DNA from: Burkholderiales bacterium
GTDB taxonomy: Bacteria; Pseudomonadota; Gammaproteobacteria; Burkholderiales; Usitatibacteraceae
Assembly: GCA_025936275.1 (NCBI GenBank)
Contig: JAICTR010000161.1
Location: forward strand, 1-6,838
Direction of reading: 5' to 3'
Length of the DNA: 6,838 nt
Every line of letters starts with the position of its first letter. The stretch's first letter is position 1. Under the pieces are notes generated by a model that saw nothing but the letters and a program-made list of their open reading frames with translations, had not been told where the DNA came from and did no database searches. Below are positions 1 through 6,235 of this stretch, one piece after another. The position numbers and the translations under genes are program-made.

Positions 1-111
1 CACCTGCGCGGCACCCAGCGAGCGCAGCATCTGCTCGAGCGTCCAGCGCTGGAAGCCCTGGTCCTCCACCACCAGGAAGCGCAACCCCGTCGCGACGAGC
101 GGCGTGCTCAT
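1..111 (-). CDS. Response regulator, N-terminal part of receiver domain (cut by left window edge)
   Basis: Only the first 37 codons lie in the window. They read MSTPLVATGLRFLVVEDQGF followed by QRWTLEQMLRSLGAAQV. This is the first beta strand, acidic pair (E16, D17) and first helix of a CheY-like receiver domain. The phosphorylated aspartate and any output domain lie outside. The ATG overlaps the stop of the hybrid kinase gene by four bases (ATGA), so the two are very likely co-transcribed and translationally coupled. The regulator is then the natural final acceptor of phosphate from the kinase's Hpt domain. The VVED-x-x-FQR start resembles receivers joined to EAL or other c-di-GMP output domains, but that is a guess from a short stretch. 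The receiver identity is fairly sure; the output is unknown. Confidence 0.8.
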   Translation of the reverse strand, partial: MSTPLVATGLRFLVVEDQGFQRWTLEQMLRSLGAAQV

Positions 112-2687
112 GCGGCTTCCTTCGCCGAGGCGATGTAGCGCTCGACGCGCTCGAGCTCGCGCTCGAATTCCTGGATGCCCGCTTCCACGCCGGCCCAGTC
201 GGCGGCGCGTGCGCTGTGCTCCGCGCGCTCGCAGGCGGAGGCGAGCGCGAGCGCGCCGATGGTCTTCCCCGCGCCCTTGATGCGATGGCAGGCCGCGACG
301 ATGTCGGCGAGCGAGCGAGCGCGCCACGCCTCGCGCAGGCGGTGCGAGTCGTCCTCGTTGTAGCGCTGGAAGCGCTCCAGCATCTCGCGCGCGAGGAGCG
401 GATCGCCGCCCGAGATCTCCTCGAGCGTCGCGAGCTCGAAGGGCGCGGCGCCGATCCAGCGCGCGAGCTTCGCCGCGAGCTCGCCCAGCGCGACCGGCTT
501 CACCAGGTAATCGTCCATGCCGGCCTCGGCGCACTTGTCCGATTCGCCCACCAGCGCATTGGCGGTGCAGGCGATGACCGGCGTGCGCGCGCGCTGCGCC
601 TCCTCGCTTTCCCCGGCGCGGATCGCGCGGCACACGTCGTAGCCGCTCACCTCGGGCATGTTGCAATCGAGGAGCAGCAGCGCGTAGCGGCCGCGGCGCC
701 ACTTCTCGAGCGCCTCGGCGCCGTTCTCCGCGGTCTCGCAGGCGTAGCCGAGCGCGTTCACCTGCTTCTGCAGCACCAGGCGATTGATGGGATGGTCGTC
801 CACGACGAGCACCAGGCTTCCGGCTCGCGCCGCGACATCGACCTGCGGCGGCGTGCGTCGCGCGAGGGCCGCCGCGGGAAGCGGCGGCATGGCCTGCGCG
901 GAGATCGATTCGACGGGGGCGGATTTCATCGGCAGCGTCACGCGCAGCTCCGTGCCGACGCCCGCGCGGCTGCGCATCTCGATGGTGCCGTTCATGAGCC
1001 GCGCGAGCTGGCGGCTGATGGCGAGCCCGAGGCCGGTGCCGCCGAAGCGCCCGGCGGTCTCCGCGCTCGCCTGGCTGAAGGCCTCGAAGACGCGCGACTG
1101 CTCGTCGGGCGTCATGCCGATGCCGCTGTCCTTCACCTCGAAGCGCACCACTTCCTCGTCCGCGTGCTTCGCGACCAGCCGCACTGCGAGCTCCACGCCG
1201 CCCTGCTGCGTGAATTTCACCGCGTTGTTCACGAGGTTGCCGAGGATCTGCTGCACGCGAACCGGGTCGAGGAAATGCGCCGGCGCGATCGCCGGATCGA
1301 CGAACGTCGTGAGCGCCAGGCCGCGCGCGCTCGCCACGCCGGAATAGATGTTCACCACGCGCTCCACGATGCGCGCGATGCTCGCGGGCTGCGGCACGAT
1401 GTCGAGCTTGCCCGCCTCGATCTTCGAGAAGTCCAGGATGTCGTCGATGATGCGCAGCAACGCCTGGCCGGACTCGCGCACCACCGCGAGGCTCGCGGCC
1501 TGCTCCTCGTCGAGGCGCGTGAGGGAGAGCAGCTCCAGCATCGCGAGCACGCCGTTCATCGGCGTGCGGATCTCGTGGCTCACCGTGGCGAGAAAGCGGC
1601 TCTTCGCCTGGTTCGCCGCGCCCGCTTCCTCCATCGCGCGCAGCAGCCCCGCTTCCATCTCCTTCTGCGTGGTGATGTCGGCCCAGTGCCCGCTCCAGCG
1701 CACCGAGCCGTCGGCCTGCCGCGAAGGCGAGGAAACCGCGCGGATCCAGCGCGTTCCCTTCTGCGGATGGAGGATGCGGTAATCGAGGTCGAGCGGACGC
1801 AGGCGCGAGGCGGCCCACGCGATCGACTCGTGGAACGCCTTGCGATCGTCGGGGTGGATGGTCTCGATCACCGCGCTCGCGTCGGCGAGCGCCGCATCCA
1901 CATCGATGCCGCGTACCGCCTGCGCGCTGCTGCTCAGGAACTCGTAATTGATGCGGCCATCGGGCCAGCGGCGCGCCTGGAAGACCGCACCCGGAAGGCT
2001 CTCGGTGAGCTCCACCACGCGGCTTTCGGCATTCCGGCGCGAGCGTGCCTGGCGCACGAACGCGACGTAGATCGGCACGATCACCGCGAAGAAGAGCAGG
2101 GCGGAAGCGGCGAGCAGCGCGTACATCACGCGGAACTGCGTCTCCTCGGATTGGCGGTGCGCGCGCAACGCGGCGAGCTGTGCGTCGCGCAGGCGCTCCG
2201 TGATGGCGCCGATGCGTTCGCTGTACGGCTTGTCGAGGCCGTTCGCCGGCTGCGGAAGCTCCGGCTTCGCACCCGCGCGCCACGATTCGAGCACGGATCG
2301 CATGCGCCGCGCGCGCCGCTCGAGAAGCGTGCGCAGCTCATCCACCTCGGAACGCGGGCTCGCACCGGAGAGCGCGAGCTGCGAGAGCCGCTCGACTTGC
2401 GCGCCGGCATCGTCGAGCGCCGCATCGCGCTCGGCCACGAAGCGCTCCGCGCCGAAGAGCCCGGCTCCGCGCTGCGCGGCCTGCGAGCGGCTGACCGCCG
2501 CCTCCAGGCGCGCGAGGTGATCGAGTACCTGCAGTGAACGGTCGGCGAGCGAGGCCGAGACACGCGCCTGTTCGCTCGTCACGTACAGCGCCGCGCCGAG
2601 GACCACGAGCAGCAGCGTGCTGATGCCGAACCCGAGCACCGCGCGCCGCTCCGCATTCCCAACCGATGAACCTCGCATCCTCCGCAT
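108..2687 (-). CDS. Membrane-bound hybrid sensor histidine kinase (PAS-HisKA-HATPase-REC-Hpt), BvgS/EvgS-like
   Basis: An 859-residue inner-membrane sensor kinase carrying a whole phosphorelay in one chain. In order: a hydrophobic helix at about 16-37; a mostly helical extracytoplasmic region at 38-187, possibly CHASE3-like or a four-helix bundle; a second membrane helix at about 188-211; and a PAS fold at about 226-340 with an IHPDDR motif of the PAS_3 type. Next come HisKA with phosphoacceptor H371 (VSHEIRTPMNG) and an ATPase domain with the N box (N484-N488), D520 in DSGIGM, and GGTGLGL from 549. The receiver has D629/D630, phosphoacceptor D674 (LLLDCNMPEVSG), T708 and K730. A C-terminal Hpt has H801 in CHRIKGAG. 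All key residues are present, so it should be active. The start at 2687 was chosen because the open frame continues upstream only as an antisense shadow of the AraC gene, with no nearby start codon, and because TM1 follows directly. The Shine-Dalgarno sequence is weak (GGAC). The gene overlaps the downstream response regulator by four bases. The signal sensed is unknown. Confidence 0.93.
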   Translation of the reverse strand: MRRMRGSSVGNAERRAVLGFGISTLLLVVLGAALYVTSEQARVSASLADRSLQVLDHLARLEAAVSRSQAAQRGAGLFGAERFVAERDAALDDAGAQVERLSQLALSGASPRSEVDELRTLLERRARRMRSVLESWRAGAKPELPQPANGLDKPYSERIGAITERLRDAQLAALRAHRQSEETQFRVMYALLAASALLFFAVIVPIYVAFVRQARSRRNAESRVVELTESLPGAVFQARRWPDGRINYEFLSSSAQAVRGIDVDAALADASAVIETIHPDDRKAFHESIAWAASRLRPLDLDYRILHPQKGTRWIRAVSSPSRQADGSVRWSGHWADITTQKEMEAGLLRAMEEAGAANQAKSRFLATVSHEIRTPMNGVLAMLELLSLTRLDEEQAASLAVVRESGQALLRIIDDILDFSKIEAGKLDIVPQPASIARIVERVVNIYSGVASARGLALTTFVDPAIAPAHFLDPVRVQQILGNLVNNAVKFTQQGGVELAVRLVAKHADEEVVRFEVKDSGIGMTPDEQSRVFEAFSQASAETAGRFGGTGLGLAISRQLARLMNGTIEMRSRAGVGTELRVTLPMKSAPVESISAQAMPPLPAAALARRTPPQVDVAARAGSLVLVVDDHPINRLVLQKQVNALGYACETAENGAEALEKWRRGRYALLLLDCNMPEVSGYDVCRAIRAGESEEAQRARTPVIACTANALVGESDKCAEAGMDDYLVKPVALGELAAKLARWIGAAPFELATLEEISGGDPLLAREMLERFQRYNEDDSHRLREAWRARSLADIVAACHRIKGAGKTIGALALASACERAEHSARAADWAGVEAGIQEFERELERVERYIASAKEAA

Positions 2688-2789
2688 GTCGTCCGAATCG
2701 TGCCCGCCGCGTCGTGCGGGGACTACGTAAAAAAGGACAAAGTTAACACGTGTATATTGCGAGCCATTCCTACGCGTGAGTCCGCATCG
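2688..2789. promoter_or_regulatory. AT-rich divergent control region between the kinase and the AraC-family gene
   Basis: This gap separates the divergently read kinase and AraC-type genes. Positions 2721-2760 hold only 14 G/C of 40, a sharp dip in an otherwise very GC-rich window. Three perfect palindromes are packed here: TACGTA (2724-2729), GTTAAC (2742-2747) and ACACGTGT (2746-2753, overlapping the previous one). TATATT at 2753-2758 could be a -10 element for the plus-strand gene, but no good -35 lies 16-18 bases before it. No convincing sigma-70 pair was found for the minus strand either. It is inferred to hold both promoters and probably an operator; the factor is unknown, with the neighbouring AraC-type protein the obvious candidate. 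Confidence 0.5.
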
Positions 2790-3734
2790 TTGGGCACATC
2801 TCCGCCGCGCTCCTGCGAGCGCGAGTACTCCGACATCGAGGAGTGCTGCGCCGCATTCCGCGCGACGCACCTGGATTTCCTTCCATTCGCTCGCTCCGCC
2901 GCGAAGTGGCGCCTCGGAACGGCGGATTTCGGAAAGCTTACGCTCTGGTGGGGCCGCGTGGCGGCCCATGGCGCAGGCGTCGGCGCCATGCCGACCGGCT
3001 CGCTGCTGCTCGTTGTCTCCGCCGGCGGCGCTCGCGGTTGGCGCGTCAATCGCGAGACGCTCACGGCCGGACGGGTCGCGGTGCTGCCGCCCCGCGCGGA
3101 CTACGCCTGCATCCTTCCCGCGTCCTCCTGGCTCGCGCTCACCGTGCCTCCCGTGTTCCTCGAGACGCACCGGCGCGCCGCGCACGAGGCGGGGCTCGCG
3201 CCGCGCCGCGGCGTGGCATTGCTCGAGCTGGGCGAAGGCGCATCGCGCGTGCGCCGCGCGCTCGAATCGGCACGACGGCTCACGACGCGCGAACCGTCGC
3301 TTCTCGACGACAGCGGCGCACGCTCCGCGCTGCAGCGCGCGCTCCTCGATGCGCTGCTCGAGTCGATCCCGCACGCGCCGCGCGCGGAACATGTCGACCA
3401 TCGCCTGCTCGCGCGCCTGGTGCATTACTTGCGCATGCAGCGCGGCCATGCGCTCTGGGTGAGCGACTTGTGCAGCGGGCTCGCCACCACCCCGCGCTCG
3501 CTGCACCGGCTGTTTCCGGAGGCGCTCGGCACGACCCCCGCGCGCTACCTGCGCCTGCGCCGCCTGCATCTCGCACGCCGCGCGCTACTCGCGGGCGATT
3601 TCCCGAGCGTGACTGCGGCCGCGGTGCACTTCGGCTTCTTCGACCTGGGCCGCTTTTCATCGGCCTATCGGCGCCAGTTCGGCGAGATGCCCTCCGCCGC
3701 CTTGCGCAGGGGCGGGCCCACGCGCGTCGGATAG
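2790..3734 (+). CDS. AraC-family transcriptional regulator
   Basis: DNA-binding regulator of about 314 residues. The C-terminal third (about 205-306) is an AraC-type double helix-turn-helix. The first HTH runs from WVSDLCSGLATTPRSLHRLF. The second contains the family signature FGFFDLGRFSSAYRRQFGEM, with the Pro that closes it. The N-terminal part (about 10-125), starting with YSDIEECCAAFRA, looks like the AraC-binding-like effector or dimerisation domain; ligand unknown. The start is uncertain. The frame is open back to a GTG at 2700, but those first codons run through the AT-rich control region and do not look coding. TTG at 2790 (used here) or TTG at 2757 fits the family's usual beginning better, though neither has a clear Shine-Dalgarno sequence. 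It ends nine bases before the CheB-like/GAF gene, so the two probably form one transcript. It is divergent from the kinase gene and may act on the shared region. Family call sure, target unknown. Confidence 0.88.
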   Translation: MGTSPPRSCEREYSDIEECCAAFRATHLDFLPFARSAAKWRLGTADFGKLTLWWGRVAAHGAGVGAMPTGSLLLVVSAGGARGWRVNRETLTAGRVAVLPPRADYACILPASSWLALTVPPVFLETHRRAAHEAGLAPRRGVALLELGEGASRVRRALESARRLTTREPSLLDDSGARSALQRALLDALLESIPHAPRAEHVDHRLLARLVHYLRMQRGHALWVSDLCSGLATTPRSLHRLFPEALGTTPARYLRLRRLHLARRALLAGDFPSVTAAAVHFGFFDLGRFSSAYRRQFGEMPSAALRRGGPTRVG

Positions 3735-3743
3735 AATTCCCGG

Positions 3744-4772
3744 ATGCGCTACGACATCGTCGCGATCGTCGCCGCGGCCCGGGGCGTGATGCCCATGCGG
3801 CGATTGCTCGAGCGGCTGCCCGCGGATCTCGCGGTTCCCGTCGTGTGCCTCGCCGAGGGGAATGCCACGCTGCCGGTGCAGATCGCGGCGGAGACGCGGC
3901 TCGATTTGCGCACCGTCCACCCCGGCGATCGAATCGAAGCGGGGTGCGTGTACTTCGCGCCGCCCGGCACGACGCCACTCGTGGTCGAGGACCGCGCCAT
4001 CACGCTCGCACCCTACGGACCGGAGAGCGCCGCGCTGCAACCGCAGGATCATTTCCTCGGCTCGATCGCCGCGCAGTATGGCGCGCGTGCGCTCGTCGTG
4101 GTGCTCGGCAACTTCGATGGCGATGGCGTCGCCGGCGCGCGCGCCATCAAGGAGCGCGGCGGCACGGTGCTCGTGCTCGATCGCGGCACCGCCGCGCATT
4201 GGGGAATGGCGGAGCCCATCATCCGCGCCGGCGCGTGCGATCGCGTGCTCGGCGCGGAGGACGTCGCCGAAGCGCTGCGCGCCTGGTTCACGCCGTGCTC
4301 CATCCTCGAATGCGCGGAGCTGCAGTTCCGGCTGGGCGAGCTGCTCGACGAGGCTTTGCGCTTCTGCGAAACGCGCCTCGGCAACGTGCGGCTCCTCGAT
4401 CCGGGCGGCGATGGGCTGCACATCGTCGTGCACCGTGGATTCGACCGGCGGGTGGTGGACCGATTCGCGATCGTGCGGCGCGAGCAGGAATCGGCCTCGG
4501 CGCGCGCGCTGCGCCTGCATAGCCGCGTCGTGATCGAGGACGTGGAAGGCGATCCGCAATATGCTTCTTACATCGAGGCGGCACGCGTGTCGGGATACCG
4601 GGCGGTGCAATCGACGCCGCTCTTCGCCGCCAACGCGCGCATGGCGGGCGTGCTCTCCACGCATTTCATGACGCCGCATCGGCTCGGCCCCGAGGAGGCG
4701 CGCATGCTCGACGAGGTCGCGCGTTCCGCGGCGCCCTACGTCACGCGCTTCCAGGAAGGGGGAGGCGGGTAG
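3744..4772 (+). CDS. CheB-like (catalytically degenerate) methylesterase domain fused to a GAF domain
   Basis: A 342-residue soluble protein of two parts. Residues about 4-180 follow the CheB methylesterase fold: a first strand and turn (DIVAIVAAARGV), the PGDRIEAGCVYFAPPG stretch matching CheB's 'G-x-Y-I-A-P-G' region, a QPQDHFLGSIAAQYGARA helix, and LGNFDGDGVAGARAIKERGG matching the 'LTGMGNDGAAG' Asp loop. Against classical CheB, the Ser of GASTGG becomes A11, the QHM histidine becomes A37/E38 with no His nearby, and the catalytic Asp remains as D127. Deamidase/methylesterase activity is therefore unlikely. Residues about 192-335 are a GAF domain of the type found in bacterial signalling proteins (GNVRLLDP, VVIEDVEGDPQY, GYRAVQSTPLF, GVLSTHF). 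There is no receiver domain and no membrane segment. It lies nine bases after the AraC-family gene. A role as a ligand-sensing partner or scaffold is inference. Domain assignment is good for GAF and fairly good for CheB; the function is unknown. Confidence 0.85.
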   Translation: MRYDIVAIVAAARGVMPMRRLLERLPADLAVPVVCLAEGNATLPVQIAAETRLDLRTVHPGDRIEAGCVYFAPPGTTPLVVEDRAITLAPYGPESAALQPQDHFLGSIAAQYGARALVVVLGNFDGDGVAGARAIKERGGTVLVLDRGTAAHWGMAEPIIRAGACDRVLGAEDVAEALRAWFTPCSILECAELQFRLGELLDEALRFCETRLGNVRLLDPGGDGLHIVVHRGFDRRVVDRFAIVRREQESASARALRLHSRVVIEDVEGDPQYASYIEAARVSGYRAVQSTPLFAANARMAGVLSTHFMTPHRLGPEEARMLDEVARSAAPYVTRFQEGGGG

Positions 4773-4807
4773 TCCAACTCGATCAGGCGCGCTCGCGCGT
4801 CGGCGCA

Positions 4808-4837
4808 TTGCATCGCCGGAAAGGCGGGTGATAGGAT
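4808..4837 (+). promoter_or_regulatory. Putative lexA-imuA-imuB promoter with extended -10
   Basis: TGA followed by TAGGAT (4829-4837) matches an extended -10 (TGnTATAAT), with TAGGAT agreeing at four of six bases. TTGCAT at 4808-4813 is a weak -35, 18 bases upstream. Transcription would begin near 4844 and give a leader of about 24 bases before the lexA ATG. The -10 lies inside the inverted repeat proposed as the operator, a typical layout for a self-repressed gene. Predicted by eye only. Confidence 0.45.
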
Positions 4838-4844
4838 TGTCACC
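4827..4844. promoter_or_regulatory. Inverted repeat, candidate LexA operator (non-canonical SOS box)
   Basis: GGTGATAGGATTGTCACC is a perfect 5-bp inverted repeat (GGTGA / TCACC) with an 8-base spacer. The symmetry reaches 6 of 7 per arm if read as GGTGAYA-N4-TGTCACC. Two further outer pairs (GG at 4823-4824, CC at 4847-4848) also match. It sits 23 bases before the lexA start and covers the likely -10. No CTGT-N8-ACAG box of the E. coli type exists in the gap. The 18-bp size and the 8-base spacing resemble LexA boxes in general, so autoregulation by the downstream LexA is the simplest reading. Confidence 0.65.
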
Positions 4845-4867
4845 ATCCGCTTTTCCCGGCCCTCCCC

Positions 4868-5482
4868 ATGGAAACGCCGCTCACTTCCCGCCAGGCCGAG
4901 ATCCTCGAGGTCATCCGCCAGCACCTCGCCGAGCATGGCCGGCCGCCTTCGCGCCCGGAGCTCGCGCGCGCGCTCGGCATCGCCTCGACCAACGCGGTGT
5001 TCAAGCATCTGGCGGCGCTCGAGCGCAAGGGCGCCATCGCGCTCGATGCGGGGCTCGCGCGCGGTATCCGCGTGAAAGAGGAGGGCGGCTTGCCGCTGGT
5101 GGGAAGGGTCGCCGCGGGCAGCCCCATCCTCGCGATCGAGAACCTGCTCGGCCGCTATCCGGTGGATCCCGATCTCTTCCGGCCGCGCGCCGATTACCTG
5201 CTGCAGGTGAAGGGCCTCTCGATGCGCGACGAGGGCATCCTCGATGGCGACTGGCTCGTGGTGCACCGCACGCGCGAGGCGAAGAGCGGCCAGCTCGTGG
5301 TCGCGCGCCTGGGGGACGAGGTCACGGTGAAGCGCCTCAAGCTGCGCGGCCGCAAGGCCGAGCTGGTGCCCGCGAACCCGGATTTCCAGACCGTGCACGT
5401 GGATCTCGAGCGCCAGGCGCTCGAGATCGAAGGCGTCGCGGTCGGCGTCATCCGCAACCTCACCGCGCGAGGCGCGGGATGA
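4868..5482 (+). CDS. lexA: LexA repressor, S24-family self-cleaving SOS regulator (LexA2-like)
   Basis: A 204-residue repressor, close to the 202 of E. coli LexA and alignable from the first residues (METPLTSRQAEILEVIRQH). It has a winged helix-turn-helix at about 1-68, then a linker and an S24 peptidase domain. The self-cleavage site is Ala83-Gly84 (LVGRVAAGSP). The catalytic dyad is Ser118 (GLSMRDEGI) and Lys155 (EVTVKRLK). RecA-stimulated cleavage should therefore work. The recognition helix reads STNAVFKHL where E. coli has SPNAAEEHL: the two DNA-contacting glutamates are replaced by Phe45 and Lys46, so the operator is probably different. It is first in a lexA-imuA-imuB operon, the layout of the dedicated LexA2 of mutagenesis cassettes; whether the genome has another lexA cannot be seen. 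The ATG has no Shine-Dalgarno sequence and the bases before it are C/T-rich. The imuA start overlaps its stop by four bases. Confidence 0.96.
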   Translation: METPLTSRQAEILEVIRQHLAEHGRPPSRPELARALGIASTNAVFKHLAALERKGAIALDAGLARGIRVKEEGGLPLVGRVAAGSPILAIENLLGRYPVDPDLFRPRADYLLQVKGLSMRDEGILDGDWLVVHRTREAKSGQLVVARLGDEVTVKRLKLRGRKAELVPANPDFQTVHVDLERQALEIEGVAVGVIRNLTARGAG

Positions 5483-6222
5483 ATGCGGCGATCGAAGCGC
5501 TCGCGCGCCTGCCCGGCGTATGGCGCGGCGGCGAGCTCGAGCAGGCCGTGCACGAGGTGGCGCCAACCGGGCATGCCGCGCTCGATCGGGAGCTCCCGGG
5601 CGGCGGCTGGCCCTTGGGCACCCTTTCGGAAGTGCTGCACGATGCGGCGGGCATCGGCGAGGTGCGTTTTCTTTGCGGTGCGCTCGCACAGGCTTCGCAA
5701 GGCGGGCGCCTCATCGCGTGGATCGGCGCTCCGCACCTTCCCTATGCGCCGGCGCTCGCCGCGGCCGGCATCGCGCTCGAGCGCTGCCTGGTGGTCGAGC
5801 CCGCGCATCGCGAGGACGCGCTATGGGCGGCCGAGCAGTCGCTGCGCTCGGGTGCCTGCGGCGCGGTGCTGTTGTGGCTCGATCGATCGCTCGACCGGAC
5901 ACGTGCACGTGGCGGCGATTACGCATGGCTGCGCCGCCTGCAGCTCGTCGCGCAGGCCGGGCGCGCGATGATGGTGCTGTATCGCTCCAGCGCCGAAGAG
6001 CGCTCGTCCACGCCCGCGCACCTGCGCGTTTGCCTATCGAGTGCGCAAGATGCGCTCGAGGTCCGCATTCCCAAGCGGCGCGGGCCGCCGCTCGTTTCGC
6101 CGATCCGGCTGGCGCTCGCGGTCCGCCCGCGCATCCTGGTCGAGCGGGCACGGCAACCGGCCCCGCAGCCGTCGCCCGTTCCCGCCGCAGCTTCCCGGCC
6201 GCTTCCGCGCCTCGCCGCCTGA
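5479..6222 (+). CDS. imuA: Translesion synthesis accessory protein ImuA (RecA/SulA-like)
   Basis: A 247-residue member of the ImuA family, the RecA-fold partner that works with ImuB and DnaE2 in damage-induced mutagenic DNA synthesis. Family landmarks: GHAALDRELPGGGWPLGTLS (31-50), the following EVL, GIGEVRFL where RecA has its Walker A loop but without the GK(T/S), IAWIGAPHLPYAPALAAAGI (79-98), ALWAAEQSLRSGACGAVLLW (114-133), LRRLQLVAQAG, and a Pro/Ala-rich tail from about 224. ATP binding through a normal Walker A is not expected, as is usual in this family. The start at 5479 overlaps the lexA stop as ATGA and gives the standard N-terminus. The frame is open upstream through lexA, but that part is antisense to nothing real and reads as a shadow. 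It should be induced with lexA on DNA damage. Confidence 0.93.
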   Translation: MNAAIEALARLPGVWRGGELEQAVHEVAPTGHAALDRELPGGGWPLGTLSEVLHDAAGIGEVRFLCGALAQASQGGRLIAWIGAPHLPYAPALAAAGIALERCLVVEPAHREDALWAAEQSLRSGACGAVLLWLDRSLDRTRARGGDYAWLRRLQLVAQAGRAMMVLYRSSAEERSSTPAHLRVCLSSAQDALEVRIPKRRGPPLVSPIRLALAVRPRILVERARQPAPQPSPVPAAASRPLPRLAA

Positions 6223-6228
6223 AGGAAG
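6223..6228 (+). promoter_or_regulatory. Ribosome binding site of imuB
   Basis: AGGAAG lies seven bases before the ATG at 6236 and is the clearest Shine-Dalgarno sequence in the window. It decides the start in favour of 6236. The ATG at 6229 is out of frame with ImuB and sits directly on the site. Confidence 0.7.
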
Positions 6229-6235
6229 ATGCACC

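Noticed and set aside
216..2537. Long open frame of 773 codons on the plus strand opposite the kinase
   Set aside because: It is Arg/His/Leu-rich with no recognisable domain, and is explained by the high GC of the kinase gene. The minus-strand product has every kinase motif.
2676..2678. Second ATG of the kinase (three codons after the first), preceded by GGAGG
   Set aside because: GGAGG abuts this ATG with no spacer, too close to serve it. The ATG at 2687 is kept, though the difference is only three residues.
2700..2789. GTG at 2700 as start of the AraC-family gene
   Set aside because: It would place 30 extra residues across the AT-rich control region. These residues do not resemble the family's N-terminus, and no Shine-Dalgarno sequence precedes the GTG.
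2688..3569. Upstream extension of the kinase frame (open to 3569 on the minus strand)
   Set aside because: This part is antisense to the well-supported AraC-family gene, is low-complexity Arg/Ala-rich, and would place about 294 residues before TM1. The ATG at 2687 fits the family.
4801..4818. Hairpin CGGCG-N8-CGCCG between the CheB-like/GAF gene and lexA, a possible terminator
   Set aside because: The stem is only five base pairs, has no T tract after it, and overlaps the putative lexA -35 region. Chance pairing in GC-rich DNA is likely.
4828..5478. Upstream extension of the imuA frame through lexA
   Set aside because: The translated product is Arg/Ala/Pro-rich with no domain, while lexA in the other frame is intact. 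ImuA's normal N-terminus begins at 5479.
3657..5689. Minus-strand open frames opposite the CheB-like/GAF and lexA genes (3657-4808 and 4736-5689)
   Set aside because: Both are antisense shadows with His/Arg-rich composition and no known motif. The plus-strand genes are well supported.
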